Shown here: in pieces, positions 35,809 through 45,790 of the stretch
How positions within the stretch are numbered: position 1 is the first letter of the stretch
Layout of the letters: every line of letters begins with the position of its first letter
Assembly: GCA_964498325.1 (NCBI GenBank)
Contig: CAZCHF010000001.1
Location: forward strand, 201,350-265,349
DNA: 64,000 bases
Origin: QWPN01 sp964498325
GTDB taxonomy: Bacteria > Planctomycetota > Planctomycetia > Pirellulales > UBA1268
Direction: 5' to 3'
Notes under the pieces: generated by a model
The model's database searches: none
What the model saw: only the letters and a program-made list of their open reading frames with translations
Told to the model about the DNA's origin: nothing
Position numbers and translations under genes: made by a program

Positions 35809-35940
35809 GGGAGCGAGCGGGCGTGGGCTTCGGATGCGTTTCTAATAATACCCCGCCATTCCGCGCTGCGGCCGGCCGGACAATCCGGGTATGCTCCTGG
35901 CCTCACGTGCATCAATGGAACGCCTGGGACTCGAGAAAGC

Positions 35941-37011
35941 ATGATTCTTGTCACCGGCGGCGCCGGCTTTATTGGCAGTAATTTCGTCCTCGACTGGCTG
36001 GCCGGGTGCGACGAGCCGGTCGTGAACCTCGATAAGCTCACCTACGCCGGCAACCTCGCCAACCTCGAAAGCCTCGCCGGAGATCCGCGGCACACGTTCG
36101 TACGTGTCGACATCGCCGACCGCGACCTGGTTGAAAACCTCCTCGCCGAACATCGCGTTCGGGCGATTGTCCACTTCGCCGCCGAGAGCCATGTCGACCG
36201 CTCGATCCACGGGCCCGAGGATTTCGTCGCGACCAACATCGTTGGCACGTTCCGGCTGCTCGAGGCCGCCCGGGCGTATTGGTCAGCGCTCGCCGCCACG
36301 GAGAAGGACACGTTTCGGTTTCTCCACGTCTCGACCGACGAGGTGTTTGGAACGCTCGCACCGACCGACCCGGCGTTCCACGAGGAAAACCAATACCGGC
36401 CCAACAGTCCCTACGCCGCGAGCAAGGCGTCGAGCGATCACCTTGTCCGGGGCTATCACCACACCTATGGCCTGCCGGTGGTCACGACCAACTGCTCCAA
36501 CAACTACGGTCCCTGGCAGTTTCCCGAGAAGCTCATTCCGTTGTGCATCCACCGCGCGGTGCATGGCGAGCCACTACCGATATACGGTGACGGCAAACAG
36601 GTCCGCGACTGGCTCTATGTCGGCGACCACTGCACCGCGATCCGCCGTGTTCTCGAAGCGGGGCGTACCGGCGAGGTGTACTGTGTCGGCGGGTCGAGCG
36701 AGATGGCCAACATCGACGTGGTGAATCTCCTCTGCCAGATTCTCGATTCGGAGAAGCCGCGGGCTGACGGGAAGCCATACGCGACACAGATCACCTACGT
36801 GACTGATCGGCCCGGGCATGACCGCCGGTATGCCATTAACCACGAGAAGATCACGTCTGAACTCGGCTGGCTGCCATGCGAATCGTTCGAGTCGGGCCTG
36901 CGAAAGACCGTCCGCTGGTATTTGGATCACCCGCAATGGGTGGCTGACGTGACGAGTGGGGCGTACCGCGACTGGGTGAACCGTCACTATGCTGCAGGAG
37001 CCACGCGATGA
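35941..37011 (+). CDS. rfbB: dTDP-glucose 4,6-dehydratase
   Basis: 356 residues. GGAGFIGSNFV (NAD-binding Gly motif), STDEVFG, catalytic YAASKASSD (YxxxK), NCSNNYGPWQFPEKLIP and RDWLYVGDHC are all diagnostic of RfbB/RmlB. It makes dTDP-4-keto-6-deoxyglucose, the first committed step to dTDP-L-rhamnose. First gene of the rfb operon; the next start overlaps its stop by 4 bases. Confidence 0.96.
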   Translation: MILVTGGAGFIGSNFVLDWLAGCDEPVVNLDKLTYAGNLANLESLAGDPRHTFVRVDIADRDLVENLLAEHRVRAIVHFAAESHVDRSIHGPEDFVATNIVGTFRLLEAARAYWSALAATEKDTFRFLHVSTDEVFGTLAPTDPAFHEENQYRPNSPYAASKASSDHLVRGYHHTYGLPVVTTNCSNNYGPWQFPEKLIPLCIHRAVHGEPLPIYGDGKQVRDWLYVGDHCTAIRRVLEAGRTGEVYCVGGSSEMANIDVVNLLCQILDSEKPRADGKPYATQITYVTDRPGHDRRYAINHEKITSELGWLPCESFESGLRKTVRWYLDHPQWVADVTSGAYRDWVNRHYAAGATR

Positions 37012-38069
37012 AGCTGCTCGTCACCGGATCGTCGGGTCTCATCGGGAGTGAAGTCGCGACCCACTTCGATGCACAGGGCTGGGAGATCCACGGCGTCGAC
37101 AACAATCAGCGGGCCGTCTTTTTCGGCGAGGCTGGCGACACGCGGTGGAACCAAGAGCGGCTCGCTACGAGCCTCGCGCGGTTCTCGCACCACGAGCTCG
37201 ATATCCGCGACCGCCCCGGAGTCTTGGCGCTTGTGGCGGACCTGAAACCAGATGCGATCGTCCACACCGCGGCCCAGCCGTCGCACGACCGTGCCGCCGC
37301 CATCCCGTTCGACGATTTTGACACCAACGCCGTGGGCACGCTCAACCTTCTCGAAGCCGCCCGTCGCGCCTGCCCCGAGAGCCCGTTCGTGCACATGAGC
37401 ACGAACAAGGTGTATGGCGACGCGCCGAACGAAATCCCGCTCGTCGAACTGGCGACACGCTGGGACTACGCCGACTCTGGCTTCGCTGAAGGCATCCCCG
37501 AGTCGTTCCGCATCGACCAGAGCAAGCATTCCCTGTTCGGTGCCTCCAAGGTCGCGGCCGACGTGATGGTGCAGGAGTATGGGCGGTACTTTGACATGCC
37601 CACCTGCTGTCTTCGCGGCGGCTGTCTCACGGGGCCCGCCCACTCGGGCGTCGAACTCCACGGGTTCCTGAGCTACCTCGTGAAGTGCAACCTCGAAGGC
37701 CGGCGATACACCGTCTTCGGCTACAAAGGCAAGCAGGTGCGCGACAATATTCATGCCGCGGACGTTGCTGCCTTCATCGCCCGGTTCATCGCCGCACCGC
37801 GGGCTGCCGCCGTCTACAACATCGGAGGCGGCAAGGGGAACAGTTGCTCGATTCTCGAAGCCTTCGAGATGGTGGCATCGCGCACGGGGCGGGCCATGGA
37901 GTGGGTCTACGACGAGAAGGCCCGCGCGGGAGACCACATCTGCTACTACTCCGACCTGCGACGGATGCAGGCCGACTATCCCGGCTGGAAGCCCGAGATC
38001 TCGCTTGGCGAGACGTTCGATCAGATCGTCGATGCCCATGAGCAGCGAGCGCATCACCAGTCACGGTAA
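37008..38069 (+). CDS. NAD-dependent epimerase/dehydratase with Phe in place of the catalytic Tyr
   Basis: 353 residues, extended-SDR fold: TGSSGLIGSEV, then VDNNQRAVFFGEAG, HTAAQPSHD, and GGCLTGPAHSGVELHGF, which resembles CDP-tyvelose/paratose 2-epimerases. The YxxxK position reads FGASK: Phe177 replaces the catalytic Tyr and Lys181 is kept. The SIDQSKHSLFGASK-type sequence is shared by a recognisable subgroup, so the change looks inherited rather than a fresh mutation. Placed between rfbB and rfbD, it overlaps rfbB by 4 bases. It probably makes or modifies a nucleotide sugar for the same glycan. Confidence 0.75.
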   Translation: MKLLVTGSSGLIGSEVATHFDAQGWEIHGVDNNQRAVFFGEAGDTRWNQERLATSLARFSHHELDIRDRPGVLALVADLKPDAIVHTAAQPSHDRAAAIPFDDFDTNAVGTLNLLEAARRACPESPFVHMSTNKVYGDAPNEIPLVELATRWDYADSGFAEGIPESFRIDQSKHSLFGASKVAADVMVQEYGRYFDMPTCCLRGGCLTGPAHSGVELHGFLSYLVKCNLEGRRYTVFGYKGKQVRDNIHAADVAAFIARFIAAPRAAAVYNIGGGKGNSCSILEAFEMVASRTGRAMEWVYDEKARAGDHICYYSDLRRMQADYPGWKPEISLGETFDQIVDAHEQRAHHQSR

Positions 38070-38091
38070 CGCCCGCGAGCGAGCTTGATTC

Positions 38092-38982
38092 ATGAAGATC
38101 GTCGTCACGGGATCAACTGGCCAGGTCGGCCGTGAGCTGTGCCAGGTTCTCCCGGCGCTCGGCGACGTCGTGGCATGGGATCGCTCGCGCGCCGACCTCG
38201 AGCGCCCCGACGACGTCGTTGCTCTGCTCGCGCACGAGCGGCCTGACGTGATCGTCAACGCGGCGGCGTATACGGCCGTCGACAAGGCGGAGAGCGAACC
38301 GGAACGGGCGATGCTCGTCAACGCGACCGCTGTGGCGGCCATCGCAGCCGAAGCCCGCAGGCAAAACGCCGTCCTTGTCCATTATTCGACCGACTACGTT
38401 TTCGATGGCACGGCACGCGGCCGCTACCGCGAGGCCGATCCGACCGGGCCGCTCTCGATCTACGGCGCATCCAAACTCGCCGGCGAGCGAGCGATCGTCG
38501 AGGCGGGCTGCCGGACGTATGTCTTTCGTACGAGCTGGGTCTACGCGACCCACGGACACAATTTTCTCAGAACCATGCTGCGGCTGGCCGCCGACCGCGA
38601 CGAACTGGCGGTGGTGGCCGACCAGCACGGGGTTCCGACCTCTGCAGGCCTCCTTGCACGCCTCACCGCGGACGTTCTCGGCCGCTGTGCTCACCCCGCG
38701 CAGGCGATTCCCTTCGGGCTGTACCATCTCGTTCCCTCCGGCGAGACGACGTGGCATGGCTACGCCTCGCTTGTTCTCGATGCCGCCCGCGCGGCGGGCA
38801 TGCCTGTTCGTGTGCAACCGGATCGGATCAAGGCGCTCACGACCGTGGAGTATCCCACCGCCGCCCGGCGGCCGGCCAACTCCCGGCTCTGTACAGACAA
38901 GCTCGAAGCTGCTCTCGCGAGAAATTTGCCCCGATGGGAAGATGACGTCCTCGCGGCCGTGGCGGAACTGGCCGGTCGTTGA
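38092..38982 (+). CDS. rfbD: dTDP-4-dehydrorhamnose reductase
   Basis: 296 residues. NAD(P)-binding GSTGQVGREL, NAAAYTAVDKAE, STDYVFDGT, YGASKLAGE (YxxxK) and FRTSWVY are the RmlD pattern. It performs the final reduction to dTDP-L-rhamnose. No 4-base overlap with the previous gene; 22 bp spacing. Confidence 0.95.
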   Translation: MKIVVTGSTGQVGRELCQVLPALGDVVAWDRSRADLERPDDVVALLAHERPDVIVNAAAYTAVDKAESEPERAMLVNATAVAAIAAEARRQNAVLVHYSTDYVFDGTARGRYREADPTGPLSIYGASKLAGERAIVEAGCRTYVFRTSWVYATHGHNFLRTMLRLAADRDELAVVADQHGVPTSAGLLARLTADVLGRCAHPAQAIPFGLYHLVPSGETTWHGYASLVLDAARAAGMPVRVQPDRIKALTTVEYPTAARRPANSRLCTDKLEAALARNLPRWEDDVLAAVAELAGR

Positions 38983-39009
38983 CGTTTCCCTCTCCTCGGC
39001 ACGGCACGC

Positions 39010-39897
39010 ATGACCACACGCAAAGGCATCATTCTCGCCGGTGGCAGTGGCACCCGCCTCCACCCGATGACGCTGGCGATCTCGAAGCAGCTCCTGCCGG
39101 TGTATGACAAGCCGATGATCTATTACCCGCTGAGCGTCTTGTTGCTCGCGGGCATTCGTGACATCCTCGTCATCTCGACACCGCACGACACACCCCGGTT
39201 TCGGGATCTCTTGGGCGACGGAAGTTCCTGGGGCATCCGGATCGAGTACGCCGTGCAGCCGAAGCCCGATGGGCTCGCCCAGGCTTTCTTGATCGGCGAA
39301 GACTTCTTGGATGGGGCCCCGGCCGTCCTCGTCCTCGGCGACAACATCTTCTACGGTCACGATCTCGCGAAACGACTCCGCGCCGCCGCTGCGCGCACGA
39401 CCGGCGCGACGGTGTTTGCCTATCCCGTATCGGACCCGGAGCGGTACGGTGTGGTGGAGTTCGACGAAGGTGGCAAGGCCGTGTCGATCGAGGAGAAGCC
39501 CTCGAAGCCTCGCAGCCGCTATGCCGTCACCGGGCTTTACTTCTACGACGAGCAGGTCGTGGGCATCGCCAAAACGATAAAGCCCTCGGCCCGCGGCGAG
39601 CTCGAGATCACCGATGTGAATCGGGTCTATCTCGAACGACAAGCGCTCGCCGTGGAGCGGCTCGGACGCGGCGACGCGTGGCTCGACACCGGGACCCACG
39701 ACAGCCTTATCGAGGCAGGCCAGTTCATTCAGTCACTCGAGAAGCGCCAGGGACTGAAGATCTGCTGCCCGGAAGAGATCGCCTGGCGAAATGGCTGGAT
39801 CGACGATGCATCGCTCGAGGCCCTCGCTCGCCCGCTCGCCAAGAGTGGCTATGGCGAGTATCTGCTGGCCGTGGCCCGTGAGGAGGTCCCGGCGTGA
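39010..39897 (+). CDS. rfbA: Glucose-1-phosphate thymidylyltransferase
   Basis: 295 residues. GGSGTRLHPMTLAISKQLLP holds the nucleotide-binding signature, YDKPMIYYPLSVL the following segment, and VLGDNIFYG the metal-binding Asp. EKPSKPRSRYAVTGLYFYD completes the RmlA signature. It makes dTDP-glucose, the entry point of the pathway. rfbC overlaps its end by 4 bases. Confidence 0.96.
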   Translation: MTTRKGIILAGGSGTRLHPMTLAISKQLLPVYDKPMIYYPLSVLLLAGIRDILVISTPHDTPRFRDLLGDGSSWGIRIEYAVQPKPDGLAQAFLIGEDFLDGAPAVLVLGDNIFYGHDLAKRLRAAAARTTGATVFAYPVSDPERYGVVEFDEGGKAVSIEEKPSKPRSRYAVTGLYFYDEQVVGIAKTIKPSARGELEITDVNRVYLERQALAVERLGRGDAWLDTGTHDSLIEAGQFIQSLEKRQGLKICCPEEIAWRNGWIDDASLEALARPLAKSGYGEYLLAVAREEVPA

Positions 39898-40448
39898 ACG
39901 CCATCCCCACGGACATTCCCGATGTCTTCATCCTCGAACCGAAAGTGTTCGCCGACGACCGCGGTGCCTTCTTCGAAAGTTTCAATGCCGAAGTCTTTCG
40001 AAAGGCGACCGGGTTCGACGGCGTGTTCGTCCAAGACAACCAAAGCACGAGCCGCCGGCACGTGCTGCGCGGCCTCCACTTTCAAGACCCCCGGCCGCAA
40101 GGGAAGCTGATCCGTGTGGTGGGTGGTGCCATCTTCGACGTGGCTGTGGACATCCGCAGAGACTCGCCGGCTTTCGGCCGCTGGGTCGGGGTGGAGCTCA
40201 CGGCTGACAATCGTCGGCAGCTCTGGGTTCCACCGGGACTCGCCCACGGTTTCTTGACCCTCTCCGACACCGCCGACGTGCTTTACAAGGCGACCGATTT
40301 CTACGCCCCTGGTTGCGAAGGCAGCATCCGCTGGGACGATCCGACACTCGCGATTCGCTGGCCGCTCACCGCCCCTCCGATCCTGTCTCCCAAGGATGCG
40401 GCCGCGCCGCCGCTTGGAGACTTGATTGGCCACGCTGAAAAAGCGTGA
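39894..40448 (+). CDS. rfbC: dTDP-4-dehydrorhamnose 3,5-epimerase
   Basis: 184 residues. EPKVFADDRGAFFESFN, QDNQSTSRRHVLRGLHFQ and the catalytic His-containing LRGLHFQ, then KLIRVVGGAIFDVAVDIR and WVPPGLAHGFLTL, are the RmlC cupin signatures. It epimerises C3 and C5 of the keto sugar. It starts in the ATGA-type overlap with rfbA and closes the five-gene cluster; 223 bp of non-coding sequence follow with only a GAGCCG/CGGCTC hairpin. Confidence 0.95.
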   Translation: MNAIPTDIPDVFILEPKVFADDRGAFFESFNAEVFRKATGFDGVFVQDNQSTSRRHVLRGLHFQDPRPQGKLIRVVGGAIFDVAVDIRRDSPAFGRWVGVELTADNRRQLWVPPGLAHGFLTLSDTADVLYKATDFYAPGCEGSIRWDDPTLAIRWPLTAPPILSPKDAAAPPLGDLIGHAEKA

Positions 40449-40671
40449 GTGCGTGCCTGCGAAGGGGGAAGTCCACCGCGAAATCGACCTTCCCACGTTC
40501 TCGGCGAGGCCTTACGCTCTCGTCATGTATTCACGAATCCCGGGTCAAGGCACCTCGAGGCTTTGGCCGCCAAGGATTCCATGACTACCACGAGCCGTTT
40601 TTGGACTCGGGGCGGCTCACGGGAGTACCCTGAGGCCACTGACATTCTCCGGAACGCGACAAGGAACTGGT

Positions 40672-43600
40672 GTGTCTGGGAACATGGAATCTACGTTGAG
40701 TGAGGCTCCACCCACCCGTCGCGGCCTGCTCGTGCTCGGGATGCATCGCAGCGGCACCTCGGCACTCGGCCGCGTTTTGAGTTTGTTGGGGGCAGACCTG
40801 CCGGCGCAAACCATCGGCCCCGACGAATTCAATGCGTCGGGCTACTGGGAAGCCCCTGAGCTCTACCGTCTCCATGACCAGATGCTCGCCCGAGCCGGAT
40901 CGCGGTGGGACGATTGGCGGCCATTCCGCCTGGCATCGCTCGACCCTTATGACCGGGCCGGAATCGAGCACGCCTTCCTCCAATTTCTCGACCGAGAGTT
41001 TCACGACTCGAAGCTTTTTTTCGTCAAAGATCCTCGCATCTGCCGTTTCGTGCCGCTCTGGCTCGATGTCTTGCGGAATTTCTCCACCGCGCCCGGAATC
41101 ATCATTCCCGTACGCCATCCCTTCGCGGTTGCCCAATCACTCGAGAAACGAGACGGGTTCTCGCTCGCGAAGTCGGCGATGATCTGGCTTCGTCATGTTG
41201 TCGACGCCGACCACGCGACGCGGCATGTGCCTCGTTCATTCGTGGATTACGACAGCTTGCTGACTGACTGGCGGGAGCAGGTGGATCGGATCGCGCGCGA
41301 GATCGGCATCACCTGGCCGCAGCCCATTCCGGCTATTGCCGACGAGATCGACCGGTTTCTCTCCGTGCGATTGCGGCACCACGTGGCCTCCGTCGGCGCG
41401 CTGGATGAGAGCAAAGACGTCGTCTCATGGGTCCGGCGAGCCTACGCCGCCGTTCGGGCACTGGCGCGCGACGGCGACCATGAAGCTGCCCGCCGTGATC
41501 TCGACCAAGTCCGGGCGGAGTTCGACAACGCCTGCCTCGCACTCGGCGAACTGGAGCGCGAGGAGCGCTCGCACGTGGCCCAGGAATCGCTCTCCCAGCT
41601 TGGAGTCGTTTCGAAGCAGTCGCTCGATCGAAGCATGCAGCAGCTCGACCGGCGATGCACGGCCCTCGATGCCGGCCTCCGCGACACGTTGGCTCGGACG
41701 AACGCCGTCGACATGACGGTGTCTGTTCTCCAGCGGACCGCCGAGCAGCAAGAGCGTGCGATGATCGCGATCCAGTCCCAGGCCGATGAGGTCCGCAGCC
41801 GCTCGGAAGCCCTGGGGCACACAACAACCGAGCTGGTCTCTCGAATCGAAGCGGTGGCTGCCCAAAGCGAACATCGTGACACCGCCCTCGAACACCTCGC
41901 TGGCAGGATCGAGGTACATCAGGCCGATGTGGCACGCCACCTTGCCGAGTTGGGCGAGCGCGCTGTTCAGCAAGACGCAACCATCGAAAAACTCGCCGCC
42001 GAACAGGGCGAGCGGTTTGCCGGCGTGGCGGCCGAACTTCGCCAGATCACCGATCGCGTGGCGCACCGCGAGACGACAGTGGATGCGGTCGTGGCCACCC
42101 ACGAGCGCCGTCACGCCGAGCTCCTTCAGCGCATCGACGCCCAGGCTCGCAGAATAGACGCCCTCGAAAAGGCGGTGGCGGCGTCGGCACGACAGGATGA
42201 CACCCATGCCGAGACGTTACGGCACGTCGATGCCCACGAGGCCCGGCTCTCGCGGATGCAGTACAGCCTCGACGGCGCTGTTGCCAGGCTTGATGCGATC
42301 ACCGCTCGGGCTGGTGCCTCACGAAAAGTTTCATGGACCAAGCGTGCCAAGGAGCGACTGCGAGGGGCCGGACGGCGCATTGAACGGACTGTCCGCAAGG
42401 TGCGAAAAGAATTCGGCCGCGTCATCCGGCTGCAGACACTTCGCAATTACCTTGCCCGTCGCCACTTCAGGCAGGTCGTGCGCAGGATTCGAACGTCGGG
42501 GCTGTTCGACACGGCGTGGTATCTCCGCGAATATCCGGATGTCGCGGCCACGGGAATGGATCCCGTCCTGCACTTCATCGAGCATGGTGTTCGCGAGGGA
42601 CGTTGTCCAAATCCGTTCTTCCACACGCGGTGGTACCTCGAGCAATACCCGGACGTGTATGCGGAGAAAGCGGATCCGCTCCTGCACTATCTCGATCACG
42701 GCGCTGCCGAAGGGAGAGACCCGAGTCCGTTGTTTCAGACCACGTCCTGGGTCGCGAGGCATCCGGAACTTCGTCGCAGCAAGCAGAATCCGCTGGCCCA
42801 TTATTTGAGCCAGGTCGATGCGTCCCCGCATGGCACCGCCTTGCCGCATGGCAGCGAGCCGAGCGGCGCGTCGGTCCTGCCCTTGTGCCCAGCGCCTGCC
42901 CCCCCGATCGTGTCCAGCATCTTGACCGATGGGCCGCGACCGGAACCCTTCGCCTACGCACCGCTCGTGTCGATCGTCGTGCCGATCTACAACACCCCGG
43001 CCGATCTCCTCGAGAAGATGGTCGGATCGGTGAAGCGCCAGGCGTACGAAAAATGGGAGCTGTGCCTCGTCGACGACGCCTCGCCGCAGCCGCACGTCCG
43101 GCCGCTTCTGGAACAGGTGGCCGCCCGCGACCCCCGGATCCGCGTCACGTTCCGCGCTTCGAACGGCAACATCTCGGCCGCCACGAACACCGGGATCGCC
43201 GTCGCCCGCGGCGAGTTCATCGCCTTTCTCGACCACGACGACGAACTGACCCCGGATGCCCTGCTCGAGGTCGTGCGGGTGTTGAACGACGAGCCGGATA
43301 CCGACGTCGTCTACACCGACCAAGACAAGATCGATCTCGAGGGGCGTCGGTCAGAGCCGTTCTACAAGCCGGCATGGTCGCCGGCCTATCTCGAGTCGGT
43401 CATGTATGTCGGTCACCTGCTCGTCGTGCGGGCATCGGTCCTTGCCGACGTGGGGGGCTGCGATGGCACCTTCGACGGCGTCCAGGATTTTGAATTGATG
43501 CTCCGGTTGGGCGAGGCGACCAAAAAGATCCGGCACCTTCCGAAGATCCTCTACCACTGGCGCATGATCCCGGGAAGCATCGCGAGCGACGTATCTGCCA

Positions 43601-44526
43601 AAAAGGGCATCGTCGATCTCCAGCGCCATGCGGTCCAGGCCCATCTTGACCGCCTCGGCATCAAGGCTCTCGCCACCACTTCCGGCACCGCCCATCGCGT
43701 CCGCGTCGTGCCCGCCGCCCGTAGTCACGAGCCGCTGGTCTCGATCATGATTCCCTCGAGGGATCATCCCGAACTGATCGGCCCCTGCCTCGCGAGCCTG
43801 TTCGAGAAGACGACCTACAAGACGTTCGAGGTGATCGTCGGCGACAACGAGACGAGTGATCCGGAAGCGCTTCGGCTCTTCGATCGTTATCCGGTCACGC
43901 GCGTACCCTTGCCCGGAAAGTTCTGTTTCGCGGCCTTCAACAATCGCATGGCCGAGAAGGCGAGGGGCGACTATTTGTTGCTCCTCAACAACGACACCGA
44001 GGTCGTCCAGCCGGACTGGCTGGAAACCCTCATGCTCTACGCCGAGCAGGACGACGTCGGCGCCGTCGGGCCGATGCTCTTGTATGGCGACGGAACGGTC
44101 CAACACGCCGGCGTCATCCTGGGCCCGCGCGGAACGGCCGACCATGTGATGCGCGGCTTCCCCGGCGATTCCGACGGCTACGCAGGGTCCCTGCAGGCGG
44201 CGCGGGAAGTGACGGCGGTTACCGGAGCATGCCTCTTGGTGCGGCGTGACCACTACATGGCCTGCGGTGGGCTCAACGAAACGTTCGGACGTCATTACGA
44301 AGACGTCGACTTCTGCCTGCGGCTTCGGCGACTCGGCCTCCGCAACATCTTCGTCGGTGGCGCCCGCATGGTTCACCACGAGAGCAAGTCCCGCGGATCG
44401 TACTACGACTTCACCGACCGCGTGCTGCTCCTCGACCATTGGGAGTCGTGGATTCAGCGTGGTGATCCCTACTACAACCCGTCGTTCGATCCCGAGCGGG
44501 TCGACTACTCCGTGCGCGTGGCATGA
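40672..44526 (+). CDS. Sulfotransferase / coiled-coil / double GT2 glycosyltransferase fusion
   Basis: 1,284 residues from GTG 40672 (AAGGA about 7 nt upstream; ATG 40684 also possible). Residues 20-230 form a sulfotransferase-like domain with PAPS-binding P-loop GMHRSGTSAL, FFVKDPRICR and IPVRHPFAVAQSL. Residues 280-560 are a long coiled coil. Residues 605-715 contain three repeats like WYLREYPDVAATGMDPVLHF. Two GT2 domains follow: PLVSIVVPIYN (about 763) with FLDHDDEL, and PLVSIMIPSRD (about 1020) with LLNNDTEV and the acceptor-site HYEDVDFCLRL. It could both extend and sulfate a surface glycan. Next gene overlaps by 4 bases. Confidence 0.85.
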   Translation: MSGNMESTLSEAPPTRRGLLVLGMHRSGTSALGRVLSLLGADLPAQTIGPDEFNASGYWEAPELYRLHDQMLARAGSRWDDWRPFRLASLDPYDRAGIEHAFLQFLDREFHDSKLFFVKDPRICRFVPLWLDVLRNFSTAPGIIIPVRHPFAVAQSLEKRDGFSLAKSAMIWLRHVVDADHATRHVPRSFVDYDSLLTDWREQVDRIAREIGITWPQPIPAIADEIDRFLSVRLRHHVASVGALDESKDVVSWVRRAYAAVRALARDGDHEAARRDLDQVRAEFDNACLALGELEREERSHVAQESLSQLGVVSKQSLDRSMQQLDRRCTALDAGLRDTLARTNAVDMTVSVLQRTAEQQERAMIAIQSQADEVRSRSEALGHTTTELVSRIEAVAAQSEHRDTALEHLAGRIEVHQADVARHLAELGERAVQQDATIEKLAAEQGERFAGVAAELRQITDRVAHRETTVDAVVATHERRHAELLQRIDAQARRIDALEKAVAASARQDDTHAETLRHVDAHEARLSRMQYSLDGAVARLDAITARAGASRKVSWTKRAKERLRGAGRRIERTVRKVRKEFGRVIRLQTLRNYLARRHFRQVVRRIRTSGLFDTAWYLREYPDVAATGMDPVLHFIEHGVREGRCPNPFFHTRWYLEQYPDVYAEKADPLLHYLDHGAAEGRDPSPLFQTTSWVARHPELRRSKQNPLAHYLSQVDASPHGTALPHGSEPSGASVLPLCPAPAPPIVSSILTDGPRPEPFAYAPLVSIVVPIYNTPADLLEKMVGSVKRQAYEKWELCLVDDASPQPHVRPLLEQVAARDPRIRVTFRASNGNISAATNTGIAVARGEFIAFLDHDDELTPDALLEVVRVLNDEPDTDVVYTDQDKIDLEGRRSEPFYKPAWSPAYLESVMYVGHLLVVRASVLADVGGCDGTFDGVQDFELMLRLGEATKKIRHLPKILYHWRMIPGSIASDVSAKKGIVDLQRHAVQAHLDRLGIKALATTSGTAHRVRVVPAARSHEPLVSIMIPSRDHPELIGPCLASLFEKTTYKTFEVIVGDNETSDPEALRLFDRYPVTRVPLPGKFCFAAFNNRMAEKARGDYLLLLNNDTEVVQPDWLETLMLYAEQDDVGAVGPMLLYGDGTVQHAGVILGPRGTADHVMRGFPGDSDGYAGSLQAAREVTAVTGACLLVRRDHYMACGGLNETFGRHYEDVDFCLRLRRLGLRNIFVGGARMVHHESKSRGSYYDFTDRVLLLDHWESWIQRGDPYYNPSFDPERVDYSVRVA

Positions 44527-45737
44527 GCCTCGACCTAGAACCCTGTCGTCAGACCGAACGAACACCCATGAACATCGTCTTCGTGCTCTACCAGTCGTTG
44601 GCCTGCAACAGCGCGAGCCACGTGGATGGCCTGGCCCGGGAGCTTTCCGCGCTCGGCCATGACTGTCTCGTGGCCTTGCCCGAGCACTTGGACGACGCCG
44701 ATCGCTTCGCACCGCTCCCCTACCGGATCGCGACCTACCGTCAGATCCTCGACACGCCCCTGGTGTTCGCTGACGGCCGAGGGCCGGATGTCGTTCACAC
44801 GTGGACTCCACGTGAGATCGTCCGGAAGTTTCATGACCGACTCGCCGAGTCGTATGCGTTTCGCACCGTCATCCATCTCGAAGACAACGAAGAACACATC
44901 GCACGGGTGGCGTTGGGCGAGGAGCGATGGCGTGCCGCGTGCGCGGATCGGCTGCCGTTCGCCTATCCCGACCACCTCACGAGCCCGGTTCACGCACCGG
45001 GATTTTTCGCACGGGCCTCCGGCGTGACGCTCCTGATCGATCGCTTGGCCGAGTGCATGCCGGTCGAACGCCCGCACCGTGTCTTCTGGCCGGCGGTCGA
45101 CCCGGCCGTCTTTCATCCACGTCCTCGCAACGACGCGATGCGGGCCGTTCATGGCATCGCCCCGAACGAGATCGTGCTCTGCTATCACGGCAACATGCAC
45201 CAGGCCAACCGGGCGGAGATCCGGAGCCTCTACCTCGCCGTCGCGCTTTTGAACCGCCAGGGCTTTCCCGCCCGCCTCGTTCGCATGGGCACCGATCACG
45301 TCGCCCATGAGCCGGAGTACCGCCGCTGGATCGCGGATTTCTCGATCGACCTGGGTTATGTCGTGGATCGGCGGCACCTGGTCGACGTGCTCGCCATGGC
45401 CGACGTCTTCGTGCAGCCCGGCACTGCCGACGCTTTCAACGACTTTCGGTTTCCCTCGAAGCTCCCCGAGTTTTTCGCCCTCGGGCGGCCGGTCGTGCTG
45501 CCGAAGTCGAACATCGGCTTGGTGACACGCCACATGGAAGACGCGTGGGTTCTGGATGACGCCAACGGCCAGAACATCTGCGCGGCCGTCCGTAGCATTT
45601 GCTCGGATCGAGCCCTCTGGCAGGCGCTCAAGGACGGGGCATGCGCCTTCGGTCAGCGGCATTTCTCGTGGAGTCGTTCGGCGGCCGTGGTCACCGAACT
45701 GTACGAGACCATCGCCCGTGACGCCGCCGCCGCGTAA
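44523..45737 (+). CDS. GT4-type (GT-B fold) glycosyltransferase
   Basis: 404 residues if translation starts in the ATGA overlap; MNIVFVLYQSLACNSASH at 44568 is the more usual GT-B beginning and may be the true start. An N-terminal acceptor half (HVDGLARELSALGHDCLV) is followed by a linker, then the nucleotide-sugar half with VLCYHGNMHQANRAEI, LADVFVQPG-like MADVFVQPGTADAFND, and FPSKLPEFFALGRPVVLPKSN. This matches family GT4. The donor sugar is unknown; rhamnose is plausible from the neighbours. Confidence 0.82.
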   Translation: MSLDLEPCRQTERTPMNIVFVLYQSLACNSASHVDGLARELSALGHDCLVALPEHLDDADRFAPLPYRIATYRQILDTPLVFADGRGPDVVHTWTPREIVRKFHDRLAESYAFRTVIHLEDNEEHIARVALGEERWRAACADRLPFAYPDHLTSPVHAPGFFARASGVTLLIDRLAECMPVERPHRVFWPAVDPAVFHPRPRNDAMRAVHGIAPNEIVLCYHGNMHQANRAEIRSLYLAVALLNRQGFPARLVRMGTDHVAHEPEYRRWIADFSIDLGYVVDRRHLVDVLAMADVFVQPGTADAFNDFRFPSKLPEFFALGRPVVLPKSNIGLVTRHMEDAWVLDDANGQNICAAVRSICSDRALWQALKDGACAFGQRHFSWSRSAAVVTELYETIARDAAAA

Positions 45738-45790
45738 CGGCCACGAACAGTCCATGTGATTCGGATCCACGTCAGTTCCTGAGGGAAACC

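Noticed and set aside
38113..39699. 528-codon antisense ORF over rfbD and rfbA
   Set aside because: Both opposite genes carry unambiguous catalytic motifs.
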